The notes beneath the pieces are model-generated. The model was not told the DNA's origin. It worked only from the letters and a program-made list of their open reading frames with translations, and did not search any database. A stretch of DNA of 5,325 nt from an uncultured Moraxellaceae bacterium (GTDB lineage Bacteria > Pseudomonadota > Gammaproteobacteria > Pseudomonadales > Moraxellaceae): assembly GCA_937928295.1 (NCBI GenBank), contig CALEYY010000136.1, positions 1-5,325 of the forward strand, written 5' to 3'. Below are positions 1 through 5,325 of the stretch, piece by piece (within the stretch, counting starts at the first letter, position 1; every line of letters begins with the position of its first letter). The position numbers and the translations under genes were made by a program.

Positions 1-1
1 G

Positions 2-1006
2 CTCGACAAGGACATGCTGGTGCGTCTGACTGGCCAGGATGTGGGTCGCGGTACCTTCTCGCATCGCCACGCCATCATGTACAACCAGAAAGACAACCAG
101 CCCTATGTGCCGCTGCAGCACATCAGCAAGCGGGTGCCTTGTTTCGATATTTACGACTCGCTGCTGTCGGAAGAGGCAGTGCTGGCCTTCGAGTACGGCT
201 ATTCGACGACCACGCCGAATGCGCTGATCATCTGGGAGGCTCAGTTCGGCGATTTCGCCAACGGCGCGCAGGTGGTTATCGACCAGTTCATTTCCAGCGG
301 CGAAACCAAGTGGGAGCGCCTTTGCGGTCTCACCATGCTGCTGCCGCATGGCTACGAAGGGCAGGGGCCGGAGCATTCCTCGGCGCGTCTGGAGCGCTTC
401 CTGCAACTCTGTGCCGAGCACAACATGCAGGTTTGCACGCCATCCACGCCGGCACAGATTTTCCACTTGCTGCGTCGTCAGGCCGTGCGTCCGCTGCGCA
501 AGCCGCTGATCATCATGTCGCCGAAGAGCTTGCTGCGTCACAAGCTGGCGGTGTCGACGCTGGAAGATCTGGCGCATGGCCGCTTCCAGACTGTTATTGG
601 TGAAATGGATGCGATAGCACCAGAGACGGTCAAGCGTATCGTCATCTGTGGTGGCAAGGTTTATTACGATCTGCTGGAAAAGCGTCGTGAACTGGCGTTG
701 GAGGGTGTTGCCATCCTGCGTGTCGAGCAGCTCTATCCTTTCCCGGACAGAATGCTGGTTGATGCCCTGAAGCCATACGGCAGCGCGGCTGAAGTGGTGT
801 GGTGCCAGGAAGAGCCGATGAACCAAGGTGCCTGGTACAACACCCGTCACAACCTTGAACGCGTGATGCGCCAGTGGAAGCCGGAATTGACCATTCGCTA
901 CACCGGGCGTCCGTCTTCGGCAGCGCCGGCTTGCGGCTCGGTTTATCTGCATGCCAAAGAGCAGGCGGCGCTGGTTGCCGATGCTCTCGGTGTTAAAACT
1001 GCCTAA
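2..1006 (+). CDS. sucA: 2-oxoglutarate dehydrogenase E1 component, 3' part (5' end outside window)
   Basis: This is the thiamine diphosphate-dependent E1o subunit. It decarboxylates 2-oxoglutarate and reductively succinylates the lipoyl group of SucB in the cytoplasmic 2-oxoglutarate dehydrogenase complex. The reading frame is already open at base 2, so the 334 residues seen are the C-terminal third of a protein that has about 930 residues in E. coli. Visible blocks are GQDVGRGTFSHRHA at the start, EAQFGDFANGAQVVIDQF from base 236 (transketolase-like pyrimidine-binding domain), HGYEGQGPEHSSARLERF at 347-400, MSPKSLLRH at 515-541, and then the C-terminal domain with EQLYPFP and WCQEEPMNQGAW. 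These match recalled SucA proteins almost residue for residue over long stretches. The stop is TAA at 1004-1006. The frame is intact with no sign of decay. The only limit is the missing N-terminal part, so the start codon and the SucB-binding N-terminus cannot be assessed. Confidence 0.98.
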   Translation, partial: LDKDMLVRLTGQDVGRGTFSHRHAIMYNQKDNQPYVPLQHISKRVPCFDIYDSLLSEEAVLAFEYGYSTTTPNALIIWEAQFGDFANGAQVVIDQFISSGETKWERLCGLTMLLPHGYEGQGPEHSSARLERFLQLCAEHNMQVCTPSTPAQIFHLLRRQAVRPLRKPLIIMSPKSLLRHKLAVSTLEDLAHGRFQTVIGEMDAIAPETVKRIVICGGKVYYDLLEKRRELALEGVAILRVEQLYPFPDRMLVDALKPYGSAAEVVWCQEEPMNQGAWYNTRHNLERVMRQWKPELTIRYTGRPSSAAPACGSVYLHAKEQAALVADALGVKTA

Positions 1007-1040
1007 TTTGTTGCGCTACTTGAGCCATTTGTCGAGCTAA

Positions 1041-1046
1041 AAGGAA
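1041..1046 (+). promoter_or_regulatory. Ribosome binding site of sucB
   Basis: AAGGAA lies 7 bases before the ATG at 1054, inside the 47-base sucA-sucB gap. It is a near-consensus Shine-Dalgarno site and supports the chosen sucB start. The rest of the gap shows no convincing hairpin or promoter, so sucB is probably read from the same transcript as sucA. Confidence 0.8.
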
Positions 1047-1053
1047 TCCCAAG

Positions 1054-2238
1054 ATGAGTCTGGAAATCAAAGCCCCCGTGTTCCCCGAGTCCGTTGCCGA
1101 TGGCACGGTTGCGACCTGGCACAAGAAGCCGGGCGAAGCCGTCAAGCGCGATGAACTGATCGTCGATATCGAGACCGACAAGGTTGTGATGGAAGTGGTC
1201 GCGCCGGCCGATGGCGTGATCAGCCAGGTCATGAAGAATGAAGGCGACACCGTGTTGTCGCAGGAAGTGCTGGCCATCTTCACCGCCGGTGCCGCTGCTG
1301 CTCCGGTTGCCGCTGCTGCGCCCGCGCCGGTTGCGGCCGCTGCCGCCAGTGCGCCTGCTGCTGCCGGCCCTGCCGCGCGCAAGGCCGCTGCCGAAGCCGG
1401 TGTGGATATCGCTGCCGTGGCCGGTAGCGGCGTTGGTGGTCGTGTTACCAAGGATGATGTTGCCGCTGCCAAGCCGGCGCCGGTCGCTGCTCCAGCGCCG
1501 GTCGCTGCTGCTCCGGTTCTGTCTTTGGCGGTCGGCGAGCGCGTCGAGAAGCGCGTGCCGATGACGCGTCTGCGTGCCAAGGTTGCCGAGCGCCTGCTCG
1601 AAGCCAAGCAATCCACCGCCATGCTGACCACCTTCAACGAAGTCAACATGAAGCCGGTTATGGACCTGCGCAAGCAATATGTGGAGAAGTTCGAGAAGGT
1701 TCATGGCGTCAAGCTGGGCTTCATGTCCTTCTTCATCAAGGCCGCTGTTGAGTCGCTGAAGCGCTTCCCGGCCGTGAATGCCTCCATCGACGGCAATGAC
1801 ATCGTCTATCACGGCTTCCAAGACATCGGCGTGGCCGTGTCGTCGGATCGTGGCCTAGTGGTGCCGGTGCTGCGCAGCGTCGAGAAGATGAGCATCGCGG
1901 AAATGGAAAAGGGCGTGATGGAGTTCGGCAAGAAGGCCCGTGACGGCAAGCTCTCCATCGACGACATGACTGGCGGCACCTTCACTATCTCCAACGGTGG
2001 TGTGTTCGGTTCGCTGCTGTCGACCCCGATTCTGAACCCGCCGCAGACCGCCATTCTCGGCATGCACAAGATCCAGGATCGTCCGATGGCCGTGAACGGT
2101 CAGGTCGTGATCCTGCCGATGATGTATCTGGCGCTGTCTTACGATCACCGTCTGATTGATGGCAAGGAGGCCGTGAGCTTCCTCGTCGCCATCAAAGAGC
2201 TGGTGGAAGATCCGGCCCGCCTGCTGCTGGAAATCTGA
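1054..2238 (+). CDS. sucB: Dihydrolipoyllysine-residue succinyltransferase (E2o of 2-oxoglutarate dehydrogenase)
   Basis: This is the core-forming E2o subunit, which moves the succinyl group from its lipoyl arm to CoA. The 394 residues show the classical order. A single lipoyl domain (about 1-76) carries the lipoylation motif ETDKVVMEV, with the modified lysine predicted at K43. An Ala/Pro-rich linker (about 77-104) follows, then the peripheral subunit-binding domain (about 105-138, with GSGVGGRVTKDDV). A second Ala/Pro linker (about 139-155) leads to the catalytic acyltransferase domain (about 164-394). The active-site motif SYDHRLIDG gives H365 and D369, and GGTFTISNGGVFGS (307-320) is the conserved substrate-site block. 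The length is close to E. coli SucB (about 405 residues), the difference plausibly lying in the linkers. The SucB-type ending ILPMMYLALSYDHRLIDGKEAVSFL and the sucA neighbour favour succinyltransferase over pyruvate-complex E2, which usually has other linker and lipoyl-domain numbers. The start is supported by AAGGAA 7 bases upstream. Confidence 0.98.
   Translation: MSLEIKAPVFPESVADGTVATWHKKPGEAVKRDELIVDIETDKVVMEVVAPADGVISQVMKNEGDTVLSQEVLAIFTAGAAAAPVAAAAPAPVAAAAASAPAAAGPAARKAAAEAGVDIAAVAGSGVGGRVTKDDVAAAKPAPVAAPAPVAAAPVLSLAVGERVEKRVPMTRLRAKVAERLLEAKQSTAMLTTFNEVNMKPVMDLRKQYVEKFEKVHGVKLGFMSFFIKAAVESLKRFPAVNASIDGNDIVYHGFQDIGVAVSSDRGLVVPVLRSVEKMSIAEMEKGVMEFGKKARDGKLSIDDMTGGTFTISNGGVFGSLLSTPILNPPQTAILGMHKIQDRPMAVNGQVVILPMMYLALSYDHRLIDGKEAVSFLVAIKELVEDPARLLLEI
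1293..1518 (+). repeat. 16-base direct repeat pair in the two sucB linkers
   Basis: CGCTGCTGCTCCGGTT occurs at 1293-1308 and again, identical, at 1503-1518. The copies start 210 bases apart, exactly 70 codons, so they are in the same reading frame. They encode the AAAPV segments of linker 1 (residues 81-85) and linker 2 (151-155). They flank the peripheral subunit-binding domain. The likely origin is shared Ala/Pro composition and codon choice rather than a mobile element. Confidence 0.75.
1477..1512 (+). repeat. 18-base tandem repeat, two copies, in sucB linker 2
   Basis: Two adjacent 18-base units, 1477-1494 and 1495-1512, agree at 16 of 18 positions, including the first 15. Each encodes six linker residues (APVAAP, then APVAAA; residues 142-153). 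This looks like a small in-frame duplication that lengthened the flexible linker between the subunit-binding and catalytic domains. Confidence 0.75.
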
Positions 2239-2255
2239 GCGCAAGTCATCTGAGC

Positions 2256-2260
2256 AAGAG
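2256..2260 (+). promoter_or_regulatory. Weak ribosome binding site candidate of lpdA
   Basis: AAGAG lies 9 bases before the lpdA ATG at 2270. It is the best purine-rich stretch in the 31-base sucB-lpdA gap, but it matches the Shine-Dalgarno consensus poorly. The start is therefore fixed mainly by the protein: the FAD-binding GGGPGG motif begins at residue 11, as in recalled Lpd proteins. Confidence 0.4.
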
Positions 2261-2269
2261 TATTGAAAC

Positions 2270-3706
2270 ATGACGCAACAAGCTGATTTGGTAGTGATTG
2301 GTGGTGGCCCTGGCGGCTATGAGGCGGCGATTCGCGCGGCCCAGCTCGGGCTCTCGGTCATTTGTATCGAGCGCCGTGTGCACAAGGGTAAGCCGTCGCT
2401 GGGCGGCACCTGCCTGAATGTGGGCTGCATTCCGTCCAAGGCATTGCTGGACTCGTCGCACAAGTATCACGATCTGAAGGCTGGTTATGACAACCACGGT
2501 ATCAGCACCGGCGAGGTCAAGCTCGACCTCGCGGCCATGCTGGCGCGCAAAGACAAAGTCGTGGATCAGCTCACTGGCGGTATTGCGCAGCTGCTCAAGG
2601 GCAACGGCATTACCTGGCTGCAGGGCAGCGGCAAGCTGCTGGCCGGCAAGCAGGTCGAGTTCACGCCGCTTGAAGGTGGTGAAGTGCAGATTCTCCAGGC
2701 CAAGAATGTGATTCTGGCCTCGGGCTCCGAGCCGGTGAATATTCCTGTCGCCAAGCTGGTGGACGGCGTTGTGGTCGATTCCACCGGTGCGCTGGAATTT
2801 GCCGAAGTGCCCAAGCGTCTTGGTGTCATCGGTGCTGGCGTGATCGGTCTTGAGCTGGGTTCGGTCTGGGGCCGCCTCGGTTCGGAAGTGATCGTGCTGG
2901 AAGCGGTGGATCAGTTCCTGCCGATCGCCGATCGTGCCATCGCCAAGGAAACTCAGAAGATTCTGACCAAGCAGGGGCTGGACATCCGCCTCGGTGCTCG
3001 CGTTACCGGCACACAAGTGGTCAATGGCCAGGTCACGGTCAACTTTACCGATGCCAAGGGCGAGCAGCAGGAAGTCTTCGACAAGCTCATCGTCGCGGTG
3101 GGCCGTCGCCCGGTGACGGCCGGTCTGCTCAGCTCGGACTCTGGTGTATCGCTGGATGAGCGCGGTTTTGTCGCCGTCGATGACCAGTGCCGTGCTTCGG
3201 TGCCGGGCGTGTTCGCCATCGGCGACCTTGTGCGTGGCCAGATGCTCGCGCACAAGGCCATGGAAGAGGGCGTGATGGCGGCCGAGATCATGGCCGGCCA
3301 CCATGCCCAGTTCAATTACGACCTGATCATTTCGGTGATCTACACGCACCCGGAAGTGGCGTGGGTCGGCATGACCGAAGAACGCGCCAAGGCCGAAGGC
3401 TTTGATGTGAAAACCGGCCAGTTCGCCTTTGCGGTGAATGGTCGCGCACTGGCCTCGGACGACAACCAAGGCTTTGTGAAATTTGTGGCCGATGCCAAAA
3501 CGGATCGTCTGCTCGGCATGCATGTCATCGGCCCAGCCGCCGGCGACATCATCCACCAAGGACTGATTGCACTGGAATTCGGCGCCAGCGTCGAAGACCT
3601 GCAGTTGATGTGCTTTGCTCACCCGACCCTGTCGGAAGTAGTGCACGAAGCGGCGCTGGCAGTTGATGGTCGTGCGATCCACGCCATCCAACGCAAGCGC
3701 AAGTAA
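2270..3706 (+). CDS. lpdA: Dihydrolipoyl dehydrogenase (E3)
   Basis: This FAD flavoenzyme reoxidises the dihydrolipoyl group of SucB and reduces NAD+. The 478 residues begin with the FAD-binding Rossmann motif VVIGGGPGGYEAA (8-20). The redox-active disulfide motif GGTCLNVGCIPSK follows, with C48 and C53. The NAD-binding motif GAGVIG is at 188-193, and the second FAD motif AIGD ends at D319. The C-terminal dimerisation domain carries the catalytic pair H451 and E456 in HPTLSEVVHEAA. All key residues are present. The sequence resembles Azotobacter vinelandii and Pseudomonas LPD-glc (for example CLNVGCIPSKALLDSS, NVILASGS and KLIVAVGRRPVT) and has about the same length. Its place between sucB and sucC argues that it mainly serves 2-oxoglutarate dehydrogenase. 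It may also supply the pyruvate complex and the glycine cleavage system, since E3 is often shared. The Shine-Dalgarno site is weak. Confidence 0.98.
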   Translation: MTQQADLVVIGGGPGGYEAAIRAAQLGLSVICIERRVHKGKPSLGGTCLNVGCIPSKALLDSSHKYHDLKAGYDNHGISTGEVKLDLAAMLARKDKVVDQLTGGIAQLLKGNGITWLQGSGKLLAGKQVEFTPLEGGEVQILQAKNVILASGSEPVNIPVAKLVDGVVVDSTGALEFAEVPKRLGVIGAGVIGLELGSVWGRLGSEVIVLEAVDQFLPIADRAIAKETQKILTKQGLDIRLGARVTGTQVVNGQVTVNFTDAKGEQQEVFDKLIVAVGRRPVTAGLLSSDSGVSLDERGFVAVDDQCRASVPGVFAIGDLVRGQMLAHKAMEEGVMAAEIMAGHHAQFNYDLIISVIYTHPEVAWVGMTEERAKAEGFDVKTGQFAFAVNGRALASDDNQGFVKFVADAKTDRLLGMHVIGPAAGDIIHQGLIALEFGASVEDLQLMCFAHPTLSEVVHEAALAVDGRAIHAIQRKRK

Positions 3707-3723
3707 CTCTTTTTACAACGAGT

Positions 3724-3729
3724 GGTGAT
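3724..3729 (+). promoter_or_regulatory. Ribosome binding site of sucC
   Basis: GGTGAT, within GAGTGGTGAT (3720-3729), pairs with the 5' part of the anti-Shine-Dalgarno sequence and ends 6 bases before the ATG at 3736. It lacks the usual GGAGG core but is extended. It supports this start, which also gives the conserved SucC N-terminus MNLHEYQGKQLF. Confidence 0.6.
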
Positions 3730-3735
3730 CTCACG

Positions 3736-4911
3736 ATGAATCTGCACGAGTATCAGGGCAAGCAACTGTTTGCCGAATATGGCCTGCCAGTGTCCAAGGG
3801 CTTCGCTGCCTCGACGCCGGAAGAAGCCCGCGCCGCAGCCGAGCGCATTGGTGGCGATGTCTGGGTCGTAAAAGCCCAGGTTCACGCCGGTGGCCGTGGC
3901 AAGGCCGGTGGCGTCAAGCTGGTGAAGTCGCTGGACGATGTTGAGGCTTTTGCCCGCGCCCAGCTCGGCACGCGCCTGGTGACCTACCAGACAGACGCCA
4001 AGGGTCAGCCGGTCACCAAGATCCTCGTCGAGACTTGCACCGATATTGCCAATGAGCTCTATCTGGGTGCTGTGGTCGATCGCGCGACGCGTCGTATCGT
4101 CTTCATGGCGTCGACCGAAGGCGGCGTGGACATCGAAAAGATTGCTCACGACACCCCGGAAAAGATCCTGACCGCCGCTATTGATCCCCTGGTTGGCCCG
4201 CAGGCCTACCAGGGTCGCGAACTGGCCTACCAGCTCGGCCTCAGCGCCGATCAGGTCAAGCAGTTCGTGAAGATCTTCATGGGCCTCGGCAAGATGTTCA
4301 CCGACCTGGATCTGGCGCTGCTGGAAATCAACCCGCTGGTCATCACCAGCGAAGGCAATCTGCACTGCCTGGATGCCAAGATCGCCATCGATTCCAACGC
4401 TCTGTATCGTCACCCCAAGCTCAAGGCCATGTATGACCCGAGCCAGGAAGACGAGCGCGAGCGTCGTGCCGTTGAGTGGGAACTGAACTATGTGGCCCTC
4501 GAAGGCAACATCGGCTGCATGGTCAACGGTGCCGGTCTGGCCATGGCGACCATGGACTTGATCAAGCTCAAGGGCGGCCAGCCTGCGAACTTCCTCGATG
4601 TGGGCGGTGGTGCTACCAAGGAGCGCGTGACCGAAGCCTTCAAGATCATCCTCTCGGATGACTCCGTGGAAGCCGTACTGGTCAACATTTTCGGCGGCAT
4701 CGTTCGTTGCGACATGATTGCTGAAGGCATCATCGGCGCCGTGAAGGAAGTTGGCGTGAAAGTGCCGGTCGTGGTTCGTCTCGAAGGCAACAATGCCGAA
4801 CTGGGTGCCGCCAAGCTGCGCGAATCCGGTCTCAACATCATTCCGGCCGCCTCGCTGAACGAAGCGGGCGAGCTGGTCGTCAAAGCTGCTCGTAACACAG
4901 TGGGAGCCTGA
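3736..4911 (+). CDS. sucC: Succinyl-CoA synthetase (ADP-forming) subunit beta
   Basis: This is the nucleotide-binding beta subunit of succinate-CoA ligase. With SucD it converts succinyl-CoA, phosphate and NDP to succinate, CoA and NTP. The 391 residues match E. coli SucC (388) throughout. The N-terminal ATP-grasp domain opens with MNLHEYQGKQLF. It contains VVKAQVHAGGRGKAGG with K46, the nucleotide-contacting lysine in the E. coli enzyme. LLEINPLVI contains N199, and HCLDAK contains D213; both align with the E. coli Mg2+ ligands. The C-terminal CoA-ligase domain has GNIGCMVNGAGLAM, FLDVGGGATKERVTEAFKIIL, VNIFGGIVRCD and VRLEGNNAELG, the parts that face the SucD phosphohistidine site. ADP versus GDP preference cannot be settled from sequence alone. 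The gene follows lpdA by 29 bases, and its 3' end carries the sucD ribosome binding site. Confidence 0.98.
   Translation: MNLHEYQGKQLFAEYGLPVSKGFAASTPEEARAAAERIGGDVWVVKAQVHAGGRGKAGGVKLVKSLDDVEAFARAQLGTRLVTYQTDAKGQPVTKILVETCTDIANELYLGAVVDRATRRIVFMASTEGGVDIEKIAHDTPEKILTAAIDPLVGPQAYQGRELAYQLGLSADQVKQFVKIFMGLGKMFTDLDLALLEINPLVITSEGNLHCLDAKIAIDSNALYRHPKLKAMYDPSQEDERERRAVEWELNYVALEGNIGCMVNGAGLAMATMDLIKLKGGQPANFLDVGGGATKERVTEAFKIILSDDSVEAVLVNIFGGIVRCDMIAEGIIGAVKEVGVKVPVVVRLEGNNAELGAAKLRESGLNIIPAASLNEAGELVVKAARNTVGA
4902..4906 (+). promoter_or_regulatory. Ribosome binding site of sucD, inside the end of sucC
   Basis: GGGAG lies 7 bases before the sucD ATG at 4914 and overlaps the last codons of sucC. 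The sucC stop (4909-4911) and the sucD start are 2 bases apart. This suggests translational coupling, which would help equal production of the two subunits. Confidence 0.75.
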
Positions 4912-4913
4912 AC

Positions 4914-5325
4914 ATGAGTGTCCTGATCAACAAACATACGAAAGTGATCTGCCAGGGCATCACCGGCTCGCAGGGTACGCTGCATACCGAGCAGGCGATT
5001 GCCTACGGCACCAACATGGTCGGTGGCGTCACGCCGGGCAAGGGTGGCACCACGCACCTCGGCCTGCCGGTGTTCGACACCGTGCGTGAAGCCGTCGAGA
5101 AGACTGGCGCCAACGCCTCCGTGATCTACGTTCCGGCCTCGTTCGCCAAGGACTCGATCCTGGAAGCCGTCGATGCCGGCATCGAGCTGGTGGTCTGCAT
5201 CACCGAAGGCGTGCCGACCATCGACATGCTCTTCGTCAAGGAATACATCCTGCGCAAGGGTGGCGTGCGTCTGATCGGGCCGAACTGCCCGGGCATCATC
5301 ACGCCGGGCGAGTGCAAGATCGGCA
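4914..5325 (+). CDS. sucD: Succinyl-CoA synthetase subunit alpha, 5' part (3' end outside window)
   Basis: This alpha subunit binds CoA and carries the phosphorylated histidine intermediate of succinyl-CoA synthetase. The window holds the first 137 residues of a protein of about 289 in E. coli. They begin MSVLINKHTKVICQGITGSQG, an N-terminal Rossmann-type CoA-binding domain with GITGSQG at residues 15-21. The conserved blocks MVGGVTPGKGGTTHLGLPVFDTV, ASVIYVPASFAKDSILEA, ITEGVPTIDM and LIGPNCPGIITPGECKIG follow, in the same order and spacing as E. coli SucD. The active-site histidine (H246 in E. coli) lies beyond the window edge and cannot be checked. The start is supported by GGGAG 7 bases upstream and by the family N-terminus. 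The frame is open to the last base. Confidence 0.97.
   Translation, partial: MSVLINKHTKVICQGITGSQGTLHTEQAIAYGTNMVGGVTPGKGGTTHLGLPVFDTVREAVEKTGANASVIYVPASFAKDSILEAVDAGIELVVCITEGVPTIDMLFVKEYILRKGGVRLIGPNCPGIITPGECKIG

Noticed and set aside
139..603. A 154-codon + strand open frame inside sucA in another frame
   Set aside because: Its translation is Arg/Ala/Gly-rich without family features, and the overlapping sucA frame is conserved throughout.
1007..1053. The sucA-sucB gap, the longest in the window, considered for a promoter or attenuator
   Set aside because: I found no convincing -35/-10 pair and no stable inverted repeat by eye. Only the sucB ribosome binding site can be supported.
993..1821. 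Overlapping minus-strand open frames of 226 and 272 codons opposite sucB
   Set aside because: Their low-complexity Ala/Thr/Gly or Ser/Gly/Arg sequence mirrors the Ala/Pro linker codons of sucB. No family resemblance and no separate regulatory signal is visible.
2246..3691. A 481-codon open frame on the minus strand covering nearly all of lpdA
   Set aside because: It is longer than lpdA itself, but its translation is rich in His, Arg, Gln and Asp with no recognisable domain. Codon bias in a GC-rich gene with few TAA/TAG/TCA-generating codons explains it. lpdA on the + strand has every expected motif.
3707..3715. CTCTTTTTA just after lpdA, considered as a terminator T-run
   Set aside because: No GC-rich stem precedes it, and sucC begins 29 bases after the lpdA stop, which suggests continued transcription.
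3619..4413. A 264-codon minus-strand open frame opposite the end of lpdA and the first part of sucC
   Set aside because: It spans the boundary of two well-supported genes and has no recognisable domain, so it is an antisense shadow of biased codon use.
4488..5057. A 189-codon minus-strand open frame opposite the sucC-sucD junction
   Set aside because: Its composition is Ser/Thr/Ala/Pro-rich with no motif, and it lies entirely opposite two intact conserved genes.

Overview
This window is a piece of a core tricarboxylic acid (TCA) cycle operon from a GC-rich gammaproteobacterium. Five genes lie on the + strand in the order sucA (3' part) - sucB - lpdA - sucC - sucD (5' part). They encode the three subunits of the 2-oxoglutarate dehydrogenase complex (E1o, E2o, E3), followed by both subunits of succinyl-CoA synthetase. 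All identifications come from recalled family sequences and visible motifs; no search was run.

Layout: the C-terminal 334 residues of SucA occupy positions 2-1006. A 47-base gap with a good ribosome binding site leads to complete sucB (1054-2238). A 31-base gap leads to complete lpdA (2270-3706), and a 29-base gap to complete sucC (3736-4911). sucD starts only 2 bases after the sucC stop (4914) and runs off the end at 5325. No gap exceeds 50 bases. I see no promoter, terminator, RNA gene, mobile element or CRISPR array, which fits one polycistronic transcript starting upstream of the window.

How the genes work together: SucA decarboxylates 2-oxoglutarate with thiamine diphosphate and passes the succinyl group to the lipoyl lysine of SucB. 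SucB transfers it to CoA. LpdA reoxidises the dihydrolipoyl group with FAD and NAD+. SucC/SucD then convert succinyl-CoA to succinate with nucleoside triphosphate formation.

Organism: having lpdA between sucB and sucC is the arrangement I recall for Pseudomonas and related gammaproteobacteria. In E. coli, lpd sits with aceEF instead. The LpdA sequence also resembles the Azotobacter/Pseudomonas Lpd type (LPD-glc) more than E. coli Lpd, including the 478-residue length. A Pseudomonadales-like gammaproteobacterium is the best guess; genus cannot be determined by eye.

I looked for an undescribed system and do not see one. All five reading frames are intact, with the expected catalytic residues wherever the relevant region is present. 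The only mildly unusual structure is repeated Ala/Pro-linker DNA in sucB that brackets the subunit-binding domain.
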